64,000 nt of DNA from Streptomyces diastatochromogenes (GTDB taxonomy: Bacteria > Actinomycetota > Actinomycetes > Streptomycetales > Streptomycetaceae), in the NCBI RefSeq assembly GCF_002242805.1, contig NZ_MCGQ01000034.1, positions 263,242 to 327,241 of the forward strand, written 5' to 3'. Of the stretch, positions 29,268-39,633 are shown piece after piece; position 1 is the first letter of the stretch; the number at the start of each line of letters is the position of its first letter. A program made the position numbers and the translations under genes. The notes beneath the pieces are model-generated. The model saw only the letters and a program-made list of their open reading frames with translations. It was not told the origin of the DNA and did not search any database.

Positions 29268-29798
29268 ATGGATCACTTCGAGCGGCAGCTGACGCAGCTG
29301 ATGCACAGCACCCAGGAACACAGCCCCTTCGAGGCCAGGCACCAGGACCGGCTGTACACGGGCGTGCGCACCCGGCGCCGGGTGCGAGCGGTCCGCCGGG
29401 CCGCCGGGTCCGTCCTGGCGGTCGCCGGGCTCGGCCTCGGTCTGTTCCTGTGGCCGCACGCACCGACCACGGACCGGCCCAGCGCACCCCACCCGCGGCC
29501 CGCCCTCAGCCCGGCGCCCACCCCGAGCACGTCCCCCTCGCCGGACGACTCGCCGAGCCCGCCGCCCAGTTCGACCGCGACCACGGGGGCACCGGACCCG
29601 GGCGGGACCATGGAGACCTCCGTACCGCCCGCGTCGTCGGACAGTTCCGACCCGGCCTCCGACCCGACCCCCACCGACACGGCCACCTCCACCCCCACGT
29701 TCCGGGACACGGAGACCGCGCCGCCGCCCACGGACACCGCAAGCCCGCCGGCCGACTCGTCGGACGCCCCCTCCCAGGTGGCCAGCCCGACCGGATAA
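29268..29798 (+). CDS. Single-pass Pro/Ser/Thr-rich membrane protein
   Basis: A 176-residue protein. Residues 1-42 are cytoplasmic and positively charged (TGVRTRRRVRAVRR), a transmembrane helix covers about 46-62 (AGSVLAVAGLGLGLFLW), and the remaining ~110 residues outside are almost entirely Pro, Ser, Thr, Asp and Ala. The gene begins 11 bases after the sigma-factor stop, so it may serve as its membrane-bound regulator, as often seen for this sigma class, but no recognised anti-sigma domain is present. The extracytoplasmic tail resembles an O-mannosylated linker, and two glycosyltransferase genes follow. Confidence 0.7.
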   Translation: MDHFERQLTQLMHSTQEHSPFEARHQDRLYTGVRTRRRVRAVRRAAGSVLAVAGLGLGLFLWPHAPTTDRPSAPHPRPALSPAPTPSTSPSPDDSPSPPPSSTATTGAPDPGGTMETSVPPASSDSSDPASDPTPTDTATSTPTFRDTETAPPPTDTASPPADSSDAPSQVASPTG

Positions 29799-29875
29799 CG
29801 CGGCGCCCTCCTGCGTCACTTCACCGTCGCGCCTTCCTTCGGCGCGCCTCGCATCCGAGAACACAAGGGACTTAC

Positions 29876-30691
29876 GTGATAAATCTCCGCCCGCGTCGGG
29901 CGACACCGGCGAGGACTCCCCTGCCCCGGCGCGCCCCGCTGCCGAACCGTCACGAGGAGCCCGTACTGGACCTGGCCGTGCCGGTGTTCAACGAGGAGCA
30001 GGACCTGGAGCCGAACGTCCGGCGGCTGCACGCGCACCTGCGGGACACGTTCCCCTACCCGTTCCGGATCACCGTCGCCGACAACGCCAGCACCGACGGC
30101 ACCCCGCGCATCGCGACCCGGCTCGCGGACGAGCTGGCCGAGGTGGAGTGCATACGGCTGCCCGAGAAGGGGCGGGGACGGGCGCTGCGCGCGGCCTGGT
30201 CGGGTTCGCGGGCGCCCGTGCTGGCGTACACCGACGTGGACCTGTCCACCGGGCTCGCGGCGCTGCTGCCGCTGGTCGCGCCGCTCATCTCGGGCCACTC
30301 CGACCTGGCCATCGGCACCCGCCTCGCGCCCGGCGCCCGGGTGGTGCGCGGCCCGAAGCGGGAGGTCATCTCCCGCTGCTACAACGCCCTGCTGCGCTGC
30401 ACGCTCTCCGTCGGCTTCTCCGACGCGCAGTGCGGGTTCAAGGCGGTACGGCGCGATGTCGCCGAGCGGCTGCTGCCGCTGGTGCGGGACGGGGAGTGGT
30501 TCTTCGACACCGAGCTGCTGGTGCTCGCCGAGCGGGCGGGGCTCAGGATCCACGAGGTGCCGGTGGACTGGGTGGACGACCCCGACAGCCGGGTCGACAT
30601 CCTCGCCACCGCGCTGGCCGACCTGCGCGGGATCGCCCGGATGCGCCGCGCGCGTACCCGCGGCCGTCGTACGGGATCGAGCGCCGCATGA
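29876..30691 (+). CDS. GT2 glycosyltransferase (polyprenyl-phosphate sugar transferase-like)
   Basis: A 271-residue family 2 glycosyltransferase. Motifs: VPVFNEEQDLEPNV, ITVADNASTDGTPRIA, AYTDVDLSTG (the DxD-like metal site) and DAQCGFKAVRRD. It resembles dolichyl-phosphate mannose/glucose synthases that load a polyprenyl phosphate carrier. It lacks C-terminal membrane helices, which suggests a partner. Start GTG 29876 has AGGGA upstream. The stop overlaps the next start (ATGA); the next gene is a multi-spanning GT-C enzyme that could use the lipid-linked sugar. Confidence 0.87.
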   Translation: MINLRPRRATPARTPLPRRAPLPNRHEEPVLDLAVPVFNEEQDLEPNVRRLHAHLRDTFPYPFRITVADNASTDGTPRIATRLADELAEVECIRLPEKGRGRALRAAWSGSRAPVLAYTDVDLSTGLAALLPLVAPLISGHSDLAIGTRLAPGARVVRGPKREVISRCYNALLRCTLSVGFSDAQCGFKAVRRDVAERLLPLVRDGEWFFDTELLVLAERAGLRIHEVPVDWVDDPDSRVDILATALADLRGIARMRRARTRGRRTGSSAA

Positions 30692-31935
30692 CCACGACGA
30701 CCCTGCACCACATACCCGCCCCGGCCCCTGAACAGCCGCTCCCGCTCCGCGAGCGCCTGCGCGCCGCCGCCCGTCACCACGGCCCGGTCCTCGCCTTCTA
30801 CGGCGCCCTCAAACTGCTCGGCTTCTGCTCCTTCATGTACCTGCTGGACTCGGCCGGTGACTTCCGCACCAAGCACCCCCGCTTCGGCGGCGGGGCGCAC
30901 GCCTGGGACGTCCTGGCCACCTGGGACGGCTGGTGGTACCAGCAGATCGCCGTGCACGGCTACGACCCGAAGCTCGTCCATGTCCCCGGCGCCACCGGCC
31001 TGATCACGCTGGAGGGCAACTCGGCGGCGTTCTTCCCGCTCTACCCGGCGCTGATGCGGCTGACCTCGGCGGTCACCGGCCTGGGCCCGTACGGCGCAGG
31101 GCTCCTGGTCTCGATCCTCGCCTCGTTCGTGGCCGCCCTCGGCGTCTACGCCGTCGCCGAGTGGTTCGGCGGCCGACGGGCCGGTCTCGCGGCGGCCGGG
31201 CTCTGGGCGGTCTGGCCCGGCTCCGGTGTGGAGTGGGCCGTCTACTCCGACTCCCTCTACGTCGCCCTCGCCGCCTGGGTCTGCTACGCGGTCATGACCC
31301 GCCGCTGGCTCACCGCGGGCGTCCTCACCTTCGCGGCCGGCCTCAACCGCCCCACGGCCGCGGCCCTGATCGCCGCGCTCGCCGTCGCCGCGCTCCTCGC
31401 CCTGCGCGACCGCCGCGACGGCGTCCTGCGCCCGCTGCTCGCCATGGCCCTGGCCCCGCTCGGCCTGCTCGGCTACCTCGGCTGGGTGGGCCACCGGATG
31501 GGCGACTACGGCGGCTACTTCAAGCTCCAGTCGGGCGCGTGGGCGCACAGCTTCGACTACGGCAAGCAGACCTTCGACGTGCTGACGTCCGTACCGGTGG
31601 GCCACTTCACGTACCTGTTCGCCTGGCCCTTCGCGGACGTCATCGGCGTCGGGGTCGTCCTGCTGGCCTTCGCCCTCCTCCCCCTCCTCCTGCGGCTGCG
31701 CCCCCCGGCTGTCCTGGTGATCCACACGGTCCTCACCCTCGCCCTGGTCCTCGGCAGCCAGCAGATCTTCGCCAACGTCTCCCGCTATCTGCTGCCCTGC
31801 TTCCCCCTGTTCATCCCCCTGGCCGTCGCCATGCGCCGCGTCAGCCTGCGCGTCCAGTGCGCGGTGCTCGGCCTCGCGGCCCTGGCCTCCGGCTCGTACG
31901 CGGGGTACGCGTTGTTCGAACTCGGGGTGCCGTAG
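30688..31935 (+). CDS. Integral membrane mannosyltransferase-like protein (GT-C, PIG-V-like)
   Basis: A 415-residue protein with about nine to ten membrane helices. The first extracytoplasmic loop carries WDGWWYQQIAVHGYD, the motif region of PIG-V/PIG-M-related GT-C enzymes. NSAAFFPLYPALMRL and SRYLLPCFPLFIPLA are further typical stretches. It probably transfers a mannose-like sugar from a polyprenyl-phosphate donor to a surface acceptor. It is translationally coupled to the GT2 gene (4-base overlap), so donor synthesis and use are encoded together. Confidence 0.85.
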   Translation: MTTTTLHHIPAPAPEQPLPLRERLRAAARHHGPVLAFYGALKLLGFCSFMYLLDSAGDFRTKHPRFGGGAHAWDVLATWDGWWYQQIAVHGYDPKLVHVPGATGLITLEGNSAAFFPLYPALMRLTSAVTGLGPYGAGLLVSILASFVAALGVYAVAEWFGGRRAGLAAAGLWAVWPGSGVEWAVYSDSLYVALAAWVCYAVMTRRWLTAGVLTFAAGLNRPTAAALIAALAVAALLALRDRRDGVLRPLLAMALAPLGLLGYLGWVGHRMGDYGGYFKLQSGAWAHSFDYGKQTFDVLTSVPVGHFTYLFAWPFADVIGVGVVLLAFALLPLLLRLRPPAVLVIHTVLTLALVLGSQQIFANVSRYLLPCFPLFIPLAVAMRRVSLRVQCAVLGLAALASGSYAGYALFELGVP

Positions 31936-32072
31936 GTCTGATCATTGAGCCTTCCGCATGATGGTGAGCCGAGCCGCTCGTGCCAATGGCCGGGCGCGGT
32001 GACGACACGTGTTCCATCGGCGGCATGACCAACAGACTCGCTTCGCTGTGCCGACCCGCCCGAGTATGAGCC

Positions 32073-32828
32073 GTGGCCGCTCTGGCGGTCCTCGCCCTCG
32101 CCGGTACGGCGACGAACGGAAACGCCGCCCCTGGGCCTCATCAGGCTGTCCTGCCGCAGGCTGCCACCCGCCGCGCCCAGCCTCAGCTCGAACTGATCCC
32201 GACCTCCGCGAACTTCGGGGTCAAGCAGGGAGTGATCGAACCTGGGGCCACACACGTGTTCGTCCTGGTCAACCACGCAGGCCCGGACGCCACCTTCGTC
32301 TCGACCGAGATCGACGGCCAGTACTCGGTCAGCGGAGGCACCTGCACCGTCGGTCTGGTCCTGGCGGCAGGCCAGACCTGCACGCTGAGCGTGACCTTCT
32401 CGCCGAGCGGCACCAGCGGACTCCGGCCGGGAACACTGCGGGTCCGGACCGACACACAGTCCCTCAGTGCGTCTTTGTTCGGTGAGTGGGACGCGGAGGA
32501 CGGCGATCCGACGATCACGGTGGACGCCCCGGCGGCGGTACGCGTCGACAGCACCTACACCTACACCGTGACCATCACCAACAACGGTCCCGGCCACACC
32601 GACATCAGCACGTTCGTCACCCTGGACGTCCAGGGCCAGAACCCGCGCCATGTGCGGTGGCCGATCGGCAACACACTTGCCGCGGGTAGGTCGTTCCCCC
32701 TTGAGCTGACGGTCACGGCTCCCACCAGGCCGACCACCATCACCGCCACGGCCACCGTCAACGATCAGGCCGACCCCAACCCGAACAACAACACGGCCAC
32801 TGCGATCACCCGGGTCACCCGACACTGA
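32073..32828 (+). CDS. Secreted protein with ASH/choice-of-anchor-like and DUF11-like repeats, start problematic
   Basis: The mature region has a choice-of-anchor-type beta domain (CTVGLVLAAGQTCTLSVTFSPSG) followed by a DUF11-like repeat (YTYTVTITNNGPGHTDIS to ADPNPNNNTATAI). Such proteins are surface adhesion or structural proteins. From GTG 32073 the product is 251 residues with a hydrophobic core but no basic n-region. In the same frame, ATG 32025 would encode MTNRLASLCRPARV and then hits TGA at 32067-32069, just before the core. That pattern suggests a nonsense change in a gene once starting at 32025. No ribosome site supports either start well. Confidence 0.6.
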   Translation: MAALAVLALAGTATNGNAAPGPHQAVLPQAATRRAQPQLELIPTSANFGVKQGVIEPGATHVFVLVNHAGPDATFVSTEIDGQYSVSGGTCTVGLVLAAGQTCTLSVTFSPSGTSGLRPGTLRVRTDTQSLSASLFGEWDAEDGDPTITVDAPAAVRVDSTYTYTVTITNNGPGHTDISTFVTLDVQGQNPRHVRWPIGNTLAAGRSFPLELTVTAPTRPTTITATATVNDQADPNPNNNTATAITRVTRH

Positions 32829-32831
32829 GCG

Positions 32832-34691
32832 CTACGCCAGACTGTCCCGCCACGCCCGGTGCAGGTCCGCGAACCTGCCCGTGCCCGCGATCAGTTCGTC
32901 CGGTCCCCCGTCCTCGACGATGCGGCCGTGTTCCATGACCAGGACCCGGTCGGCGATCTCCACGGTGGAGAGGCGGTGTGCGATCACCACCGCGGTGCGG
33001 CCGCGCAGCACCGTCGACATCGCTCGCTGGACGGCTCGTTCACCCGGGATGTCCAGGGAACTGGTCGCCTCGTCCAGGATCAGGACCGCCGGGTCGGCGA
33101 GCAACGCCCGGGCGAAGGAGACCAGTTGGCGCTGGCCGGCCGAGATGCGGCCGCCGCGTTTGCGTACGTCGGTGTCGTAGCCGTCGGGCAGTGCGCTGAT
33201 GAACTCGTGCGCGCCGATCGCCTTCGCGGCCTGCTCGATCTCCTCGCGGGTGGCGTCGGGCCGGCCGATCGCGATGTTGTCCGCGACCGTGCCGGAGAAC
33301 AGGAAGGCCTCCTGCGTCACCATGACCACCCCGCGGCGCAGTTCCGGCATGGCCAGTTCGCGCAGGTCGACGCCGTCCAGCAGGACCCGGCCGTCGGAGG
33401 GGTCGTAGAAGCGGGCGAGCAGCTTGGCCAGGGTCGACTTGCCCGCGCCCGTGGAGCCGACGACGGCGACGGTCTGCCCGGCGGGGAGGGTCAGGTCGAA
33501 GCGGGGCAGTACCTCGCCGCCGGTGCGGTAGGCGAAGCGGACGCCGTCGAAGACGACCTCACGGCCGGGGAACTCGGACTTCAGTGGCGGGAGTTCACGG
33601 GGCGCCGACGGCTCCGGCACGGACGGCGTCTGCGCCAGCAGCCCGGCGATCTTCTCCAGGGAGGCGGCCGCCGACTGGTAGGAGTTCAGGAACATGCCGA
33701 GCCGGTCGATCGGGTCGTACAGCCGCCGCAGGTACAGCACCGCGGCCGCCAGCACACCCAGCGCCAGCGAACCGGACGCCACCCGGTAGGCGCCCCACAG
33801 CACGATCGCCGCGACCGCCGTGTTGGCCACCAGCCGGGAGCCGACCACGTACCGGGCCATCTCCAGCAGCGCGTCCCCGTTGGTCCGCTCGTGCCGCTTG
33901 TTGAGTACGGCGAACTCGGCGTCGTTCGCCGCCTCGCGCCGGAAGGCGCGCACCGGGCGGATGCCGTTCATCGTCTCCACGAACTTCACGATCACCACCG
34001 CGATCGCCGTGGACCGGATCCGGTACACCCGTCCCGCGCGCCGCTGGTAGATCCGTACGAGCAGGTACAGCGGCACGAAGGAGGCCACCGCGACCGCGCC
34101 GAGGCCGAGATCCAGCCACAGCAGCATCGCCGAGATATAGACGAAGGAGAGGATGACGGTCACCAGCTCCTGGAGCCCCTCGTTGAGGAGTTCGCGCAGT
34201 GACTCGACGTCCGTCGTGGAGCGGGAGATCAGCCGGCCCGAGGTGTACCGCTCGTGGAAGTCGACGCTCAGCGCCTGCGCGTGCCGGAAGATCCGGCCGC
34301 GCAGGTCCAGCAGCACGTCCTGGCTCACCCGGGCGGAGGCCTCGATGAACGCGAACTGCAGCCCGCCGGAGACCAGCGCGCACAGCAGATAGGCGACGGC
34401 GACCGCGATCAGCGGACCGTGGTCGTGGTCCCGGAGCGCCGGTACGGCGGTGTCGAGGGCGTACGCCACCAGCAGCGGGCCCGCCTGCACCGCCGCCTGC
34501 TGGAGCAGCAGGAGGACGGTGGTGAGGGCGACCCGGGCCCGCAGGGGCGCGAGCAGCGAGCGCAGGAGGGAGGCCGTGGCGCCGGGCGGGGTGGGCAGGA
34601 CGTCCTGGTCGAAGGGGTCGCCGCCGGTGTCCTGGGGGCGGGGCCGTTCGTCGTCGTCCGTGGTGGGGGCGGCGGTCGTGGTGGTGGTCAT
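32832..34691 (-). CDS. ABC exporter half-transporter, second of pair
   Basis: A 619-residue protein with six membrane helices followed by an ATPase domain. Walker A GSTGAGKST and Walker B LILDEATSSLD are intact and the H-loop is VIAHRLST; the signature is ISAGQRQL instead of LSGGQ. Its start overlaps the stop of the partner gene (ATGA). It would form a heterodimer with the upstream product. Substrate could be lipid, peptide or drug. It converges on the repeat-domain gene with three bases between. Confidence 0.93.
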   Translation of the reverse strand: MTTTTTAAPTTDDDERPRPQDTGGDPFDQDVLPTPPGATASLLRSLLAPLRARVALTTVLLLLQQAAVQAGPLLVAYALDTAVPALRDHDHGPLIAVAVAYLLCALVSGGLQFAFIEASARVSQDVLLDLRGRIFRHAQALSVDFHERYTSGRLISRSTTDVESLRELLNEGLQELVTVILSFVYISAMLLWLDLGLGAVAVASFVPLYLLVRIYQRRAGRVYRIRSTAIAVVIVKFVETMNGIRPVRAFRREAANDAEFAVLNKRHERTNGDALLEMARYVVGSRLVANTAVAAIVLWGAYRVASGSLALGVLAAAVLYLRRLYDPIDRLGMFLNSYQSAAASLEKIAGLLAQTPSVPEPSAPRELPPLKSEFPGREVVFDGVRFAYRTGGEVLPRFDLTLPAGQTVAVVGSTGAGKSTLAKLLARFYDPSDGRVLLDGVDLRELAMPELRRGVVMVTQEAFLFSGTVADNIAIGRPDATREEIEQAAKAIGAHEFISALPDGYDTDVRKRGGRISAGQRQLVSFARALLADPAVLILDEATSSLDIPGERAVQRAMSTVLRGRTAVVIAHRLSTVEIADRVLVMEHGRIVEDGGPDELIAGTGRFADLHRAWRDSLA

Positions 34692-36499
34692 CGGTGGTCC
34701 CCTCGATCCCTTTCTTCGCCTGGTTCGCCTTCTTCGCCGGACATCAGGTGCGCGTACTCGGCGTTGGTGCGCAGCAGTTCCTGGTGGGTGCCGACGGCGG
34801 CGATCCGGCCGCCCGACAGCAGGGCGACCCGGTCGGCGAGCAGCACCGTGGACGGGCGGTGGGCCACGATCAGCGCGGTGGTGTCCGCCAGGACGTGCCG
34901 CAGCGCGGCCTCCACGGCGGCCTCCGTGTGCACGTCCAGGGCGGACAGCGGGTCGTCCAGCACGAGGAAGTCCGGCCGGCCGACGACCGCGCGGGCCAGC
35001 GCGAGGCGTTGGCGCTGGCCGCCGGACAGGCTCAGGCCCTGTTCGCCGACCTGGGTGGCGGTGCCCTGCGGCAGCGCGTGCGCGAACTCGGCCTGCGCCA
35101 CGGCGAGGGCGCGGTCGAGGTCCGCCTCTCCCGCGCCGTCCGCGGCTCCCATGAGCACGTTCTCGCCGACGCTCGCCGAGAACAGGGTGGGTTCCTCGAA
35201 GGCGACGGCGACCTTGGCGCGCAGCTCCTCGCGGGGCATCGCGGCGATGTCGACGCCGTCCAGGGTGATGTGGCCGGAGGTCAGCTCGTGGAGGCGGGGG
35301 ATGAGCGCGGTCAGGGTCGTCTTTCCGCTGCCGGTGGCTCCCACGAGGGCCATGGACTCGCCGGGGCGCACGTGGAGGTCGATACGGTCGAGGAGGGGCG
35401 CGGAGTCGGGCGGGGCGTCGGGGTAGCGGAACCGGACGTTCTCGAAGCGCAGTCCACGTACCTTTTCGGTGCCGGCCCGCTGCTCCGTGACCACGCCGGT
35501 GCTTTCCGGCTCCTCGTCCATCACCTCGAAGTACCGCTCGGTCGCCGTCGCCGCCTCCTGACTCATCGCCAGCAGGAACCCGATGGAGTCCACCGGCCAC
35601 CGAAGGGCGAGTGCCGTACTCAGAAAGGCGACCAGCGTGCCCGCGGACAGCTGACCGTCGGCCACCCGCAGGGCGCCCAGCACCAGCGCCGCCCCGATCG
35701 CCACCTCGGGAAGCGTCACGATGACGCCCCAGATGGTCGCGAGCAGCCGCGCCTTGCGCAGCTCCGTGCCGCGCAGGGTGCCCGACAGCTCCCGGAACGC
35801 TCGTGCCTGGCTGCGGTGCCGGCCGAAGCCCTTGATGATGCGGATGCCGAGCACGCTCTCCTCGACCACCGTGGTCAGGTCCCCGACCTGGTCCTGGGCG
35901 CGCCGCGCCACCTCGGCGTAGCGCCGCTCGAAGACCACGCAGGTCCACATCACCGGGACGGCCGGACCGAGGATGACCAGCCCGAGCACCCAGTCCTGCA
36001 TCAGCATGATCACCACACCGACGAAGATCGTCACCCCGTTGACCAGCAGGAAGGTCAGCGGGAAGGCGAGGAACATGCGCAGCAGCATCAGGTCGGTGGT
36101 GCCCCGGGAGAGCAACTGGCCGGACGCCCAGCGGTCGTGGAAGGACACGGGCAGCCGCTGCAGACGCCGGTACAGACCCGCCCGCATCTCCGCCTCGACG
36201 TGCGACAGCGGACGGGCCACCAGCAAGCGCCGTATGCCGAACAGGACGGCCTCGGCGATGCCGAGCAGGAACAGGTACAGCGCGCCGAGCCACACCCCGG
36301 CCGGGTCCCGGTCGGCGACCGGCCCGTCGACCATCCACTTCAGGACGAGCGGGATCACCAGTCCGGTACAGGAGGCGACGATCGCGACGAACGCGGCCGT
36401 GAACAGCCGGGCCCGCACGGGGCGGACGTACGGCCACAGCCGCAGAAGGGTGCGTACGGCGGAGCGGTCCTCGGTGGTTGCACGTGTCGTGGGCATCAT
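34688..36499 (-). CDS. ABC exporter half-transporter, first of pair
   Basis: A 603-residue protein: six-helix membrane domain, then ATPase domain with Walker A GATGSGKTT and signature LSGGQRQR. Walker B is LVLDDPLSALD, so the catalytic Glu is Asp; H-loop IVAHRPST. Together with the partner this gives one canonical and one degenerate ATP site, the arrangement of heterodimeric exporters such as TM287/288. Start ATG 36499 (MMPTTRATTEDR) is preferred by position; longer frames exist upstream. It is divergent from the ABC-2 exporter operon across 214 bases. Confidence 0.92.
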   Translation of the reverse strand: MMPTTRATTEDRSAVRTLLRLWPYVRPVRARLFTAAFVAIVASCTGLVIPLVLKWMVDGPVADRDPAGVWLGALYLFLLGIAEAVLFGIRRLLVARPLSHVEAEMRAGLYRRLQRLPVSFHDRWASGQLLSRGTTDLMLLRMFLAFPLTFLLVNGVTIFVGVVIMLMQDWVLGLVILGPAVPVMWTCVVFERRYAEVARRAQDQVGDLTTVVEESVLGIRIIKGFGRHRSQARAFRELSGTLRGTELRKARLLATIWGVIVTLPEVAIGAALVLGALRVADGQLSAGTLVAFLSTALALRWPVDSIGFLLAMSQEAATATERYFEVMDEEPESTGVVTEQRAGTEKVRGLRFENVRFRYPDAPPDSAPLLDRIDLHVRPGESMALVGATGSGKTTLTALIPRLHELTSGHITLDGVDIAAMPREELRAKVAVAFEEPTLFSASVGENVLMGAADGAGEADLDRALAVAQAEFAHALPQGTATQVGEQGLSLSGGQRQRLALARAVVGRPDFLVLDDPLSALDVHTEAAVEAALRHVLADTTALIVAHRPSTVLLADRVALLSGGRIAAVGTHQELLRTNAEYAHLMSGEEGEPGEERDRGDHR

Positions 36500-36713
36500 C
36501 GCGAGCCTACGGATCCGCACTGACATCGCCCACCGAGTTTTGGCCGGACCCGCGTCCGCCGCTGGTCCTACGACCTGGGCGTTCGAGGAGTCGTACCAGG
36601 GAGTCGAGGAGCCGTGCACCGGGAGTCGTAGCCCGCCATCAACCGATCGGCTGATGCCGCTTCGAGCGCGATGGCCGATGTGCCGTACCCCGCCCGCCCG
36701 GGATCCTCGATCC

Positions 36714-37618
<905 letters not shown>

Positions 37619-37622
<4 letters not shown>

Positions 37623-38353
37623 ACACCGCCGTACTGCGCACCGAGATCCGCCTCTTCCGCCGCGAACCCGGCGGCATCTTCTGGATCCTGCTCTTCCCCA
37701 CCCTGCTGCTGGTGATCCTGGGTTCGATCCCGTCGTTCCGGCGGCCCGACGACTCCTTGGGCGGTCTGCGGACCATCGACGTCTACGTGCCGGTGGCCGT
37801 GCTGCTCGGTCTGATCGTCGGCGGCCTTCAGTCGATGCCCCAGACCCTCACCGGCTACCGCGAGCGCGGCATCCTGCGCCGGATGGCCACCACTCCCGTC
37901 CGGCCGGCCGCCCTGCTGTCCGCGCAGATGGTGGTGTACGGCGGAGCCGCCCTGGGATCGGCGCTCCTGTCCCTCGCGGTGGGCCGGCTCGGCTTCGACG
38001 TACGACTGCCGGAGCAGCCCTTCGGATACGCGCTCGCCCTCGTCCTGGCCGTGCTGGTGGCGCTCGCGCTCGGCGCGGTGATCTCCGCGCTGTCCCGGAC
38101 GACGAAGATCGCCGGCGCCATCGGCTCCGCGGTGTTCTTCCCGGCCATGTTCTGCGCCGGCGTGTGGCTGCCGGTCCAGGCCATGCCCGACGTGCTGGCC
38201 CGGATCGTCGGCTGCACGCCCTTCGGTGCGGCGGCACAGGCCCTGAACCAGGCGGCCGCCGGGCACTGGCCGGGCTGGACCCACCTGGGCGTCCTTTCGG
38301 TGTGGATCCTGCTGCTCACGGGCGCGGCGGGCCGCTGGTTCCGCTGGGAGTGA
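37619..38353 (+). CDS. ABC-2 type exporter permease
   Basis: A 244-residue membrane protein with six predicted helices and the ABC-2 signature layout: cytosolic N-terminus (LRTEIRLFRREPGGIFWILLFP), then YRERGILRRMATTPVRPAALLSAQ, and the GSAVFFPAMFCAGVWLPVQAMPDVLARI segment near the C-terminus. It is coupled at both ends (ATGA upstream, GTGA downstream with the kinase). It probably forms a dimer working with the adjoining ATPase to expel a hydrophobic compound. Confidence 0.9.
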
Positions 38354-39633
38354 GCACCCAGGTGCCCGAGACTTGGCCCATGGACCAGGACGTGGCGGGG
38401 GTCGAGCGCCGGTGGGCGGCGGTCAACCACCGCGGGCCGTATCTGTTGTTGCTGGTGGGCGCGCTCCTCTCGGTGCCGACCGCGGGCATGGTCGGCATGG
38501 GGCGGGGCGACTGGTACGCGGCCGGTGGCCTGGTCGCCGCCGGGCTGGCGCTGCAGGTGTGGTGGGGGGCCGTCGCCGACGTACCGTCCCGGCCGTCCGC
38601 CACGAGCATCTGCTACTACGCGGCCCGCTGGGTCATCGCCTTCGCCCTCACCTGGATCAACCCGTTCTTCTGCTTCTACGCGTTCACCGGCTACAGCGCC
38701 CGTCGGATGCTGCCGCGTCCGCTGGCGAAGGTCGGACTGTGCGCCACCGCCGCCACCATGGCCGGTGCGCAGTCCGGTGGGCTGCCTCCGCGCGGGGGGA
38801 CGCAGTGGCTGCTCTTCGGGGCGATTCTGGTGATCACCCTCGTCCTCGTCGCCGTCTTCGACCGGCTGGCCGCCACCGAGGGCGAACGCGCCCGCGTCCA
38901 GGCCGAGACCATCTCCGAACTCGAGCGGACCAACACGGCGTTGCAGCAGGCCCTCGACGAGAACGCCGCCCTGCACGCCCAACTCCTCGTCCAGGCACGG
39001 GAGGCCGGGGTCGCCGACGAGCGCCGCCGGCTTGCCGCGGAGATCCACGACACCCTCGCCCAGGGGCTGACCGGCATCATCGCCCAGCTCCAGGTCGTCG
39101 CGAACGCACCCGACCTGGACGTCGCCCGCACCCACCTCGAACGCGCCTCCGCGCTCGCCCGGCACAGCCTCGGCGAGGCCCGCCGCTCGGTGCACAACCT
39201 GGCCCCGGTGGCGCTGGAGCACGACGGGCTGCCGCAGGCCCTGAAGAAGACCGTCGCCGAATGGGGCGAACGCGTGGGCGTGCGCGCCGAGTTCACGGTC
39301 ACGGGCACCGCGGAGCAGCTGCACGAGGAGGTTTCGGCCACGCTGCTGCGCATAGCCCAGGAGGCGCTGTCCAACACGTCCCGGCACGCGCGCGCCACCC
39401 GGGCCGGCGTCACCCTGTCCTTCCTGGGCGACGAGGTCATCCTGGACATCCGGGACGACGGCCGCGGCTTCGACCCGCTCGCCGTCCGCGAACGCACCCG
39501 TTCCGGCGGCTTCGGCCTCGACGGCATGCGGGCCCGTGCCGAACGCATCGCTGGTTCCCTCACGGTGGAGTCCGAGCCCGGCCACGGCACGGCGCTGTCG
39601 GCCCGCGTACCGTTGGTCCGCCATGAACAGTGA
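38350..39633 (+). CDS. Sensor histidine kinase (NarL-partner type)
   Basis: A 427-residue kinase with about five N-terminal membrane helices, a coiled-coil linker (RARVQAETISELERTNTALQQ), a HisKA_3 dimerisation domain with phospho-acceptor His233 (RRRLAAEIHDTLAQGLTG), and HATPase motifs RIAQEALSNTSRHA and DIRDDGRGFDP. GTG 38350 overlaps the permease stop; ATG 38380 is an alternative. Its sensing domain is membrane-embedded with little outside, as in intramembrane-sensing kinases tied to ABC exporters. Confidence 0.9.
   Translation: MSTQVPETWPMDQDVAGVERRWAAVNHRGPYLLLLVGALLSVPTAGMVGMGRGDWYAAGGLVAAGLALQVWWGAVADVPSRPSATSICYYAARWVIAFALTWINPFFCFYAFTGYSARRMLPRPLAKVGLCATAATMAGAQSGGLPPRGGTQWLLFGAILVITLVLVAVFDRLAATEGERARVQAETISELERTNTALQQALDENAALHAQLLVQAREAGVADERRRLAAEIHDTLAQGLTGIIAQLQVVANAPDLDVARTHLERASALARHSLGEARRSVHNLAPVALEHDGLPQALKKTVAEWGERVGVRAEFTVTGTAEQLHEEVSATLLRIAQEALSNTSRHARATRAGVTLSFLGDEVILDIRDDGRGFDPLAVRERTRSGGFGLDGMRARAERIAGSLTVESEPGHGTALSARVPLVRHEQ

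Noticed and set aside
32832..36437. One continuous minus-strand frame over both ABC genes, looking like a fused double ABC protein.
   Set aside because: The frame over the first gene is a shadow; the real first gene is in another frame and overlaps the second by ATGA.
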